Under the pieces are notes generated by a model. The model was not told the origin of the DNA. It was given only the letters and a program-made list of their open reading frames with translations, and searched no databases. The position numbers and the translations under genes were made by a program. A stretch of 60,916 nt of DNA, from NCBI GenBank assembly GCA_947627615.1, contig CANQWS010000019.1, positions 1-60,916 of the forward strand. The letters are read 5' to 3'. Shown here piece after piece: positions 1-7,141 of the stretch (position 1 is its first letter; each line of letters starts with the position of its first letter). This stretch comes from an uncultured Muribaculaceae bacterium. GTDB taxonomy: Bacteria > Bacteroidota > Bacteroidia > Bacteroidales > Muribaculaceae.

Positions 1-2
1 TG

Positions 3-31
3 CAAAGATAAAGACTATTTGCCGCTTCCAA
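3..31 (-). promoter_or_regulatory. Candidate promoter firing left, out of the window
   Basis: Read on the minus strand there is a perfect Bacteroidota -7 element TATCTTTG (positions 10 to 3) preceded by TTG at 31-29, with an 18-base spacer. It would drive a gene lying to the left of this window. The rest of 1-221 holds no gene. Confidence 0.4.
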
Positions 32-142
32 GAATTTTAAAGTTAAAATCCGTTAAAACTATTACATCCGTGTTACACTTACGCGCAAATCATTATCCAC
101 CAATTAAATAAAAGTTTGCTTCCCTGCTGAAATGTTGTTGGT

Positions 143-159
143 CTAATTGGTCCAATTAG
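143..159. repeat. 17-base palindrome CTAATTGG-T-CCAATTAG
   Basis: CTAATTGG and CCAATTAG are exact reverse complements separated by one base. A second palindrome, CTAATTAG, follows at 161-168. The pair makes an AT-rich run of near-identical 10-base units in the gene-free left edge. It could be an operator or simple low-complexity spacer; nothing more can be said. Confidence 0.5.
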
Positions 160-168
160 TCTAATTAG

Positions 169-199
169 AGCGCCCTCTCGCCTTGCGGCAAGAGGGCGC
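169..199. terminator. GC-rich inverted repeat downstream of the epimerase gene
   Basis: GCGCCCTCTCGCC (170-182) and GGCAAGAGGGCGC (187-199) pair over 13 bases with one mismatch and a TTGC loop. It lies 22 bases past the stop of the minus-strand epimerase gene, as expected of a transcript end. No U-tract follows on either strand, so termination strength is uncertain. Confidence 0.5.
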
Positions 200-221
200 C
201 CGGATAAGCTTTTAAGTTAAA

Positions 222-1103
222 TCAGAGATTGTCAATGATAATCATATAGGAGGCCTCGAAGGTGTGACCCGGCTGGAGGGTGTTGACGTATTCGCGCTCG
301 CTGAAATCGCCCGAGAAGCCGATGGAGTCACAGCGGCCCCACCAGGGTTCGATGCACACGAACGGTGCCTCGGGACGCGGCGACCAGAGGCCCACGAGGG
401 GGCTGGCGAAGAGCAGGGTCAGGTAGGGGCGGCGCTCCTTGTCGAGCAGCGACACGCGGCCGGTCTGGCTGTCGGCGAAAATCAGGGCATCGTCGGCGAA
501 GGTGCGGGCGGTTATGGGCATCTGCCCCTCGGCGTCGGTCTCCACAATCTTTATCTCCGGACCCACGCAGCCTTTTTCCCTGATGACCTGCGAGCGGAGC
601 CGGGTGGTGGAGAAGCTGAAATAGCCGTGGACGGGATCGGCGGCACAGAAATCGGGATAGTTGAATGCGGGATGCGCTCCTATCTGGAAGTGCATGACGC
701 GGTCATCCGTGTTGGTCACGCGCCACATCACGGCAATGCGCTCGCCTTCGAGCCGGTAACCTATCTCGAGCACGAAGCGGCGGGGATAGAGGGCCAGAGT
801 GGCATCGTCGGACTCGAGACGGAACCAGAGTTCATCGTCGGGGCAGTCATCAACGGGAACGAACTCGCGGTCACGGGCAAATCCATGCTGCCCGAGGCGG
901 AATTCGCGGCCGTCCATGCGGTACACGCCGGAGTCCACGGAACCTACAATGGGGAACAGCACCGGCGAGCGGCGGCCCCAGAAGGCGCTGTCGCCCTGCC
1001 AGAGATACTGATGGCGGGTGCGGAGATTCTCAATACCCTGAAGCTCGGCGCCGTGGCACGAGACCGTCACGGCGAGCAGATCGTTTTTCAAAGTGCGGTT
1101 CAT
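222..1103 (-). CDS. Aldose 1-epimerase-like protein (galactose mutarotase superfamily)
   Basis: A 293-residue cytoplasmic protein with no signal peptide. It resembles the LacX-type branch of aldose 1-epimerases, which fold as a beta-sandwich and interconvert alpha and beta anomers of hexoses. Supporting stretches are the early SCHGAEL segment, the RRSPVLFPIVG segment near residue 45, the HGFARDREF segment near residue 73, the QIGAHPAF segment near 140 (the likely catalytic His) and a C-terminal CIEPWWG segment (the likely catalytic Glu). It follows the EEP nuclease gene by 28 bases on the same strand and is probably co-transcribed with it. Physiological substrate unknown; the superfamily call is firm, the exact reaction less so. 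Confidence 0.85.
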   Translation of the reverse strand: MNRTLKNDLLAVTVSCHGAELQGIENLRTRHQYLWQGDSAFWGRRSPVLFPIVGSVDSGVYRMDGREFRLGQHGFARDREFVPVDDCPDDELWFRLESDDATLALYPRRFVLEIGYRLEGERIAVMWRVTNTDDRVMHFQIGAHPAFNYPDFCAADPVHGYFSFSTTRLRSQVIREKGCVGPEIKIVETDAEGQMPITARTFADDALIFADSQTGRVSLLDKERRPYLTLLFASPLVGLWSPRPEAPFVCIEPWWGRCDSIGFSGDFSEREYVNTLQPGHTFEASYMIIIDNL

Positions 1104-1131
1104 CGCGATGCTATATTATTATATGTGGGGT

Positions 1132-2190
1132 TCAATGACGTTTGATGAGGAAAATCTCGGTGGGGAAATGGTCGGAGTAGCCGTTGAGCCACACACCGCC
1201 GGCATGGGTGCGCCGGGGATAGCCCTGCCGCGTGCCCTCCTTGTCGATGAGGAAATCGAGGTTGTTGACCTGACACTTCCAGTAGTACACTCCGCCGTTG
1301 CGGTCATTCTCCTTCAGGAGGGTTCCTCCGACGATAATCTGGTCGAAGAGGTTCCACGAGCCTTTGTAGGCGAGGGTTCCTATACCGTCGTCGAGCAGCT
1401 TCCACCAGGGGTTGTAGAATCCGTGGGGTTCCACCTTGCGGGCGTCGCGCTTGGCGCCGAGCACCTTGGCACACGAGCGGTCCTGCGGGTCATCGTTGAG
1501 GTCGCCCATGATCACCACGCCCTGGTTGGGACGGATGGCCCAGAGGGAATCGGCTATGTGCTTGCTCAGCTCGGCCGCGGCCTCGCGCAGGTATGACGAC
1601 TGTTCCTGACCGCCGAGACGCGAGGGCCAGTGGTTGACGATGACGCTGAGGGTGTCGCCGCATGCGAGCACGCCGGTGACGCACATCTGGTCACGGGTGC
1701 GGAAGTCAGGGTTGGAGGGGATGACGAGGGTGTGGTTGGTGACGTTCAGCACCCGGTACTGGCGGGGATTGTAGAGCAGACCCACGTCGACGCCGCGCCG
1801 GTCGGGCGAATCGTGGTGGACCACCTGAAGCATCCAGGGACGGATGGCAGGGTCCTTCACAAGGTCGTCGAGCACGCTGCGGTTCTCTATTTCCGACACT
1901 CCTATTATGGCCGGGCCCTGCGGAGTGGTCTGGGAGGTCATCTGCGAGATGGCGTAGGCGAGATTGTGGATTTTCGACCAGTATTTGCGGCTGCCCCAGT
2001 GGTTCTGGCCCTGGGGGGTGTATTCGGCGTCGCGTCCCAGAGGATTGTTTGGGATGGTGTCGAAGAGGTTCTCGAGGTTATAGAACGCCACTCCGTAGAC
2101 GGAGAACTTTCCGCCTTTGCTCTGTGCGCAGAGAAGGGCGGGCATCAGCAGGAATATGAGACAGAGGATACCGTAGAACGGACGTTTCAT
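1132..2190 (-). CDS. Secreted endonuclease/exonuclease/phosphatase (EEP) family protein
   Basis: 352 residues with a signal peptide (about 1-22, ending in LLCAQS). The EEP/DNase I-like fold hydrolyses phosphodiester or phosphomonoester bonds using Mg2+. Visible catalytic landmarks are the FYNLENLFD start of the domain (about 36-44), EIEN (metal-binding Glu), the RRGVDVGLLY stretch, NHWPSR, GDLNDDP (Asp/Asn pair) and the C-terminal SDHFP motif with its catalytic His. All key positions are present, so it should be active, probably in the periplasm or outside the cell. It is divergent from the TonB receptor operon across 251 bases, and this pairing suggests the hydrolysed product is imported. 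Whether DNA, RNA or a small phosphoester is cut cannot be told from sequence. Confidence 0.85.
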   Translation of the reverse strand: MKRPFYGILCLIFLLMPALLCAQSKGGKFSVYGVAFYNLENLFDTIPNNPLGRDAEYTPQGQNHWGSRKYWSKIHNLAYAISQMTSQTTPQGPAIIGVSEIENRSVLDDLVKDPAIRPWMLQVVHHDSPDRRGVDVGLLYNPRQYRVLNVTNHTLVIPSNPDFRTRDQMCVTGVLACGDTLSVIVNHWPSRLGGQEQSSYLREAAAELSKHIADSLWAIRPNQGVVIMGDLNDDPQDRSCAKVLGAKRDARKVEPHGFYNPWWKLLDDGIGTLAYKGSWNLFDQIIVGGTLLKENDRNGGVYYWKCQVNNLDFLIDKEGTRQGYPRRTHAGGVWLNGYSDHFPTEIFLIKRH

Positions 2191-2236
2191 TGTATTGACT
2201 TTTGGTGATGTTTGACTTGAATTTTTATTTACTGCG

Positions 2237-2266
2237 TAAAGTTACACAAATTTCATCATCCGACAA
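2237..2266 (-). promoter_or_regulatory. Promoter of the EEP nuclease gene
   Basis: On the minus strand TTG (2266-2264), a 19-base spacer and TAACTTTA (2244-2237) match the Bacteroidota TTG / TAnnTTTG architecture except for the last base of the -7 element. Transcription would start near 2230, about 40 bases before the start codon. Confidence 0.5.
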
Positions 2267-2357
2267 CCCGCAAGCCTAAAAACATTGAAATAGGCGCGGA
2301 AAACAGTTTTTTTGAGGTTTTTTGATGACAAATGGCTTTTTTCTGACGAAAATACAT

Positions 2358-2365
2358 TAGTTTTG
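2358..2365 (+). promoter_or_regulatory. Candidate -7 element for the TonB receptor operon
   Basis: TAGTTTTG fits TAnnTTTG exactly. There is no TTG at the proper distance upstream, only T-rich sequence (2337-2342). A start near 2372 would give a leader of about 70 bases. The rest of 2191-2441 is AT-rich with T-tracts and holds no gene. Confidence 0.4.
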
Positions 2366-2441
2366 TGTGTTAAAATGCATAAAAACGTATTCTGACAAAC
2401 GTAAAAACTAATAATCAAAAACATAACAACCTAACATTTCC

Positions 2442-5192
2442 ATGAGAATCAAACTGTTTCTGCTATTGTTGCTGACAGCTTTCCTTCCCGCCCTGGCCAA
2501 GGACGCCACCGTAAAGGGTGTTGTCATAGACGCCGCCACGGGCAAACCGGTAGAGGGAGCCATAGTCATGATCAACAATCAAGGCGCCACCGTAGTTACG
2601 GGGCCGGCCGGCGAGTTTGTATTTACAACAGCACAACCGGGAAGCGACATCATCACCATAGCCGCTTACGGTTACAATGACTTCAACCGTCCCGTAACCA
2701 TAGGACCGTCGACGGACCTGGGCAACCTGGCCATCACCACCTCCGACGGCGTCAATGACTTCGACGAGACCCGTCAGGAACTGATGTTCGACGAATCGGT
2801 GCTTGAGGACGAGGAAGGCGCGTCGCAGTCAGTGGCCGTGCTCAACGGAGCTTCGGACAACATCTACAGCAACGCCGCCAACTACAGCTTCTCGATCATG
2901 CGCTTCCGCAACAGAGGCTACGACAACTATTTCAACACCACCTACATGAACGGCATTCCGCTCAACGACCTTGCGCGCGGCCGCTTCAACTATTCGTCGC
3001 TGGGCGGCATGAACCGCATGTTCCGCAACCGCACCAACACCATTGACATGGCGCCTTCGAACTACGGTTTCGGCAACATCGGCGGCAGCTCCAACATCAA
3101 CACCCTCACCGAGGACTATGCTCCGGGCTTCTACGGCTCCGTGGCCTACACTAACGCCAACTATATGTTCCGCGGACTGGCCATGTACTCCACCGGCATT
3201 CGTCCGTCGGGCTGGGGCCTGACCGTGGGCGGCGCGGTGCGCTGGGCCAACGAAGGCATTGTCCCCGGATCGTTCTACAAGTCAGGAGGCTACTTCCTCT
3301 CGCTCGAAAAGCAGTTCAATGACAAGCATTCGCTGACGCTGACCGCATTCGGCGCCCCCACCCACCGCACAGGCTCCACGGCCACTTATCTGGAAGCCTA
3401 CCAACTTGCCGACAACAACCTCTACAACCCCAACTGGGGCTGGCAGAACGGCAAGAAACGCAACTCGAAGATAGTGGAGACATTCGACCCCACATTCCTG
3501 CTCAACTGGGTGTGGAAACCGAAGGACGGCACCAAGCTGACCACCGGCGCCGCATTCCGCGCCGTGCACTACTCCACCTCGGCCCTGAACTGGTACAACG
3601 CACGCGACCCGAGGCCCGACTATTACCGCTATCTGCCCTCCTACTACAAGGACGACCAGGAAGCATTCGACCTGTACACCGACCTGTGGCGCAACGACGA
3701 GAGCTTCCGCCAGATAAACTGGGACGCGCTCTACAGAGCCAACTTCCTCAACAACCAGGCCAACGCCGCCAACCCCGACGGCACGCAGAAAGGCTCGACC
3801 TACATCCTGGAGAACCGCCACAGCAACCAGCTCAACTGGATTTTCAGCTCGGTGCTCAACCACAAGCTCAACTCCACGATGAATCTTCAGGCCGGAGTGA
3901 GCTTCAACTACACCCGCGCCCATTACTTCAAGACCATCCGCGACCTTCTGGGCGGCGAATTCTGGCTTGACATAGACCAGTTCTCGGAGCGCGATTTCCC
4001 CGACAATCCGTCGATTCTGCAGAACGACCTCAACAACCCGAACCGCCACGTGACCGACGGCGACACATTCGGCTACAACTACTACATCTCAGGTCTTCAG
4101 GCACGCGCATGGCTGCAGAACACCATAACGCTGCCCCACTGGGATTTCAACTACGGACTGGAAGTGAGCTACACCCAGTTCCAGCGCGACGGCAAGATGC
4201 GCAACGGCCGCGCGCCCCACAACTCGTTCGGCAAAGGCCAGACACACCGTTTTGACAACGGTGCCCTCAAGGCCGGTGCCGTCTACAAAATCAACGGCCG
4301 CAACGCCATAACCGCCCGCGCCACCTACGAGACCGTAGCGCCGTTCTTTGACAACGCCTACATCTCGCCCCGCATCAAGGACACCGCCATCGACGGTCTC
4401 AGCTCCACCCGCGTGCTGTCGGCCGACATTGCCTACGGATGGAACTACCGCCGCTTCCGCGGACAGATTAGCGCCTACTGGACTCAACTGAGCGACATGA
4501 CAGAGCGTTTCTCATACTATGACGACCAGTACTCCACATTCATGAACTACGTGCTCAAAGGCGTGAAGCAGCATTACAAAGGCATTGAACTCGGAGCCGC
4601 CTTCAAGGTGACTCCCTCGGTGACCGTCTCGCTCGCCGGAACCGTGGCCTCATACCGCTACAAGAACAACCCCACGGGCGTGCGTTCCTACGAGAACGGA
4701 ATGTCGCCCGACACCGCCACCACGGTTTATCTGAAGAACTACCACGTGGGCTCCACTCCCCAGACGGCCTTCAACTTCGGCATTGACTGGCAGGCTCCCA
4801 AAAACTGGTTCTTCAACGTCAACTGCTCCTGGATGGGCAACTCCTACGTAAACGTATCGCCCATACGCCACGAGGCCCTCAATGACCTCTGGACCATCTA
4901 TCCCGATCCCGAGCAGCTCAAGCAGGCCGTGGAGGAAATCACCGGAGAGGACAAACTCAACGACGCCTTCACGCTCAATGCTTCGGTCGGCAAGCTCATC
5001 TACATCCAGCGCCGCTATGCGCTGAGCATCAACGTGAACGTTGACAATATCCTGAACAAAAAGGACATAATGACCTATGGCTACCAGCAGGGACGCTTCG
5101 ACTACACCAATTTCTCGGCGCTCAAATATCCCAACAGATATTCGTTTGCCCAGGGCATCAAAGTGTTCGTCAATGTAGGTCTCCGTTTCTGA
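2442..5192 (+). CDS. TonB-dependent outer-membrane receptor with N-terminal carboxypeptidase-regulatory-like domain
   Basis: 916 residues. A signal peptide (1-19) is followed by an Ig-like carboxypeptidase-regulatory domain (about 22-105, VKGVVIDAATGKPVEGA), a plug domain (about 120-220) and a long beta-barrel ending in the aromatic GLRF typical of outer-membrane proteins. It should import a bulky substrate with energy from TonB-ExbBD. No SusD partner follows; two OB-fold-rich lipoproteins occupy that place. That is a recurring arrangement in Bacteroidota, with DUF5689 proteins downstream of receptors of this kind. The substrate is unknown, and the neighbouring secreted EEP nuclease hints at a nucleic-acid or phosphoester ligand. 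Its gene is 50 bases ahead of the next start, so it is probably the first cistron. Confidence 0.9.
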   Translation: MRIKLFLLLLLTAFLPALAKDATVKGVVIDAATGKPVEGAIVMINNQGATVVTGPAGEFVFTTAQPGSDIITIAAYGYNDFNRPVTIGPSTDLGNLAITTSDGVNDFDETRQELMFDESVLEDEEGASQSVAVLNGASDNIYSNAANYSFSIMRFRNRGYDNYFNTTYMNGIPLNDLARGRFNYSSLGGMNRMFRNRTNTIDMAPSNYGFGNIGGSSNINTLTEDYAPGFYGSVAYTNANYMFRGLAMYSTGIRPSGWGLTVGGAVRWANEGIVPGSFYKSGGYFLSLEKQFNDKHSLTLTAFGAPTHRTGSTATYLEAYQLADNNLYNPNWGWQNGKKRNSKIVETFDPTFLLNWVWKPKDGTKLTTGAAFRAVHYSTSALNWYNARDPRPDYYRYLPSYYKDDQEAFDLYTDLWRNDESFRQINWDALYRANFLNNQANAANPDGTQKGSTYILENRHSNQLNWIFSSVLNHKLNSTMNLQAGVSFNYTRAHYFKTIRDLLGGEFWLDIDQFSERDFPDNPSILQNDLNNPNRHVTDGDTFGYNYYISGLQARAWLQNTITLPHWDFNYGLEVSYTQFQRDGKMRNGRAPHNSFGKGQTHRFDNGALKAGAVYKINGRNAITARATYETVAPFFDNAYISPRIKDTAIDGLSSTRVLSADIAYGWNYRRFRGQISAYWTQLSDMTERFSYYDDQYSTFMNYVLKGVKQHYKGIELGAAFKVTPSVTVSLAGTVASYRYKNNPTGVRSYENGMSPDTATTVYLKNYHVGSTPQTAFNFGIDWQAPKNWFFNVNCSWMGNSYVNVSPIRHEALNDLWTIYPDPEQLKQAVEEITGEDKLNDAFTLNASVGKLIYIQRRYALSINVNVDNILNKKDIMTYGYQQGRFDYTNFSALKYPNRYSFAQGIKVFVNVGLRF

Positions 5193-5242
5193 CAAGACTG
5201 AAAATGTTTCATTTTATCCAACACCAAGACAGAGCAAGAATC

Positions 5243-7114
5243 ATGAAATATATCCATTCAATGCTGGCAGCCGCAATGATGATGGCGCTCACCGCCCCGG
5301 TATTCACCGGATGCAGCGAGGACCTCGAAGTGCCGCCACTGTCCATTCCGTCATCGGACTGGAAAGCCAACACCACCATAGCCGACCTCAAGACGCAGTA
5401 CTGGTCGGACCAGGAAAACTACTGCACCGAAGTGGGCACCACCGCCACGGGCGAGCATGTCGTAATCGGCGGCCGCGTCATAGGCAACGACATCACCGGC
5501 AACATATACCAGTCCATTCAGGTGCAGGACGCCACGGGCGCCGTGACGGTATCCGTCTACATGTCGGACATGCACAAGCGCTACAAGGTGGGCGAGGAAA
5601 TCTACATTGACCTCACCGGACTCTATGCCGGAAAATACGCCGGTCTGTTCCAGATAGGCGCCGCCGGCACCTACAACAACGCCCCAACCACATCGAAAAT
5701 GGAGGAAGCCACCTTCCTGGCCCACTCGCAGCTGAACGGTCTTCCCGACCCGTCGGCGGTCAAGGCCGTGCCTCTCACCATAGCCGAAATCAACTCCATG
5801 GTCAAGAACACGGAGAGCGTCATGCTCTACCAGAGCCAGCTCGTCAGCATCGACGACGTATCGTTCATCGGCGGCGGCAAGGACCGCTGGGCCGAGATGG
5901 GCTCCTCGGGCACCGACCGCTACCTCATTGACAAGGAGGGCAACCGTCTGCTCGTACGCAACAGCGGCTACTCCGATTTCGCCGACCAGACACTCCCCGC
6001 CGGCCACGGCAACGTGACGGCAATTCTCAGCTGGTACCGTTCGGGGTGGCAGCTCGTGTTCCGCACCAATGAGGACTGCAGGGACTTCGGCGGCGAAAGC
6101 TATGCCCCCGGCGGAGGCGAAGCCGTGGTGACATCGCTTGACGTGAACTTCGAGGGCTGCACCGACATTTCCGACCTCGGAAACTGGAAGACGGTCAACG
6201 TTTCCGGCAACGCCACATGGTTCATCCAGAAACGCGACCAGGAAAACAACACCTTCGCCGCATGCACGGGCTACAACAAGGCTGCCGGCAGCGACGGATT
6301 CATCTCATGGCTCATAACTCCGGGGCTCGACCTCGCCGGAATGGCCAAAAAGGTATTCTCGTTCACTTCAATGGTCGGATACTCGGGCGAAGGCACTCTG
6401 GAAGTGTTCGTTATGAGTTCCGACGACCCCGCAAAGGCTACCCTGACACCCGTCAGCGCCAACATTCCCAAGCCCTCCGGCTCATGGAGCGACTGGGTGG
6501 CATCGGGCAACATTTCGCTCGAAAGCTTCTCGGGCACAGTCTACATCGGTTTCCGCTACACGGCAAAAGCGGCCCAGAACTACACCACCTACAGAATTGA
6601 CAACGTGCTCGCCGGAAAAGACGCCGAGCAGTCAGGCGACAACCCCAACCCGCCGGCCGACAAATCCACCTTCTCCAAGGTGACATCCATAACCTCGGGC
6701 GGACAGTATGTGTTCGTGATAGGCAACCAGCTCGGCACGGCGATAGCCTCTTCGGCAAGCTACGGCCGTCTGGCGCTCGCCGATGTGACCATTTCCGACG
6801 GCAAACTGACCGCGGACGATGTCAACGCCCTCACGATCACAGCCGTTGACGGAGGCTACACGATAGTTGACTCCTACGGACGCTATCTCGGCATGGACTC
6901 AAGCCATTTCACATCGTTCCAGCTCTATGACTCCAACACCGGCAATGGCTGTGTGTGGACCATAACGTTCGACTCTGACGGCACCGCCGTTATCAAGAAC
7001 GCGCTCAACACTGACTGCCGCATAGTCCGTTCAGGCACCTACACCAACATAGCCCCCGCGGAAATGGCAAAGACAACCACGTTCGACGCTCCGGCCGTTT
7101 ACAAAAAAGACTAA
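5243..7114 (+). CDS. Surface lipoprotein: DUF5689 (OB-fold-like) plus choice-of-anchor J-like plus C-terminal beta domain
   Basis: 623 residues from the ATG at 5243. An upstream in-frame ATG at 5204 would bury the signal peptide behind 13 charged residues and is rejected. The lipobox is FTGC (Cys24), followed by acidic SEDLE, which in Bacteroidota favours export to the cell surface. Residues about 40-270 match the DUF5689 pattern (TTIADLK..., GGRVIGNDITGNIYQS, VQDATGAV, YKVGEEIYIDL), which reads like an OB fold. Residues about 300-455 look like a choice-of-anchor J jelly roll (FEGC..., ITPGLDLAG, YRIDNVLAG). A third beta-rich, possibly trefoil-like domain covers about 475-620. Likely a ligand-capturing partner of the upstream TonB receptor; direct ligand evidence is absent. 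Confidence 0.8.
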   Translation: MKYIHSMLAAAMMMALTAPVFTGCSEDLEVPPLSIPSSDWKANTTIADLKTQYWSDQENYCTEVGTTATGEHVVIGGRVIGNDITGNIYQSIQVQDATGAVTVSVYMSDMHKRYKVGEEIYIDLTGLYAGKYAGLFQIGAAGTYNNAPTTSKMEEATFLAHSQLNGLPDPSAVKAVPLTIAEINSMVKNTESVMLYQSQLVSIDDVSFIGGGKDRWAEMGSSGTDRYLIDKEGNRLLVRNSGYSDFADQTLPAGHGNVTAILSWYRSGWQLVFRTNEDCRDFGGESYAPGGGEAVVTSLDVNFEGCTDISDLGNWKTVNVSGNATWFIQKRDQENNTFAACTGYNKAAGSDGFISWLITPGLDLAGMAKKVFSFTSMVGYSGEGTLEVFVMSSDDPAKATLTPVSANIPKPSGSWSDWVASGNISLESFSGTVYIGFRYTAKAAQNYTTYRIDNVLAGKDAEQSGDNPNPPADKSTFSKVTSITSGGQYVFVIGNQLGTAIASSASYGRLALADVTISDGKLTADDVNALTITAVDGGYTIVDSYGRYLGMDSSHFTSFQLYDSNTGNGCVWTITFDSDGTAVIKNALNTDCRIVRSGTYTNIAPAEMAKTTTFDAPAVYKKD

Positions 7115-7141
7115 CCCTCCTAACCATCCGACAACAAAATA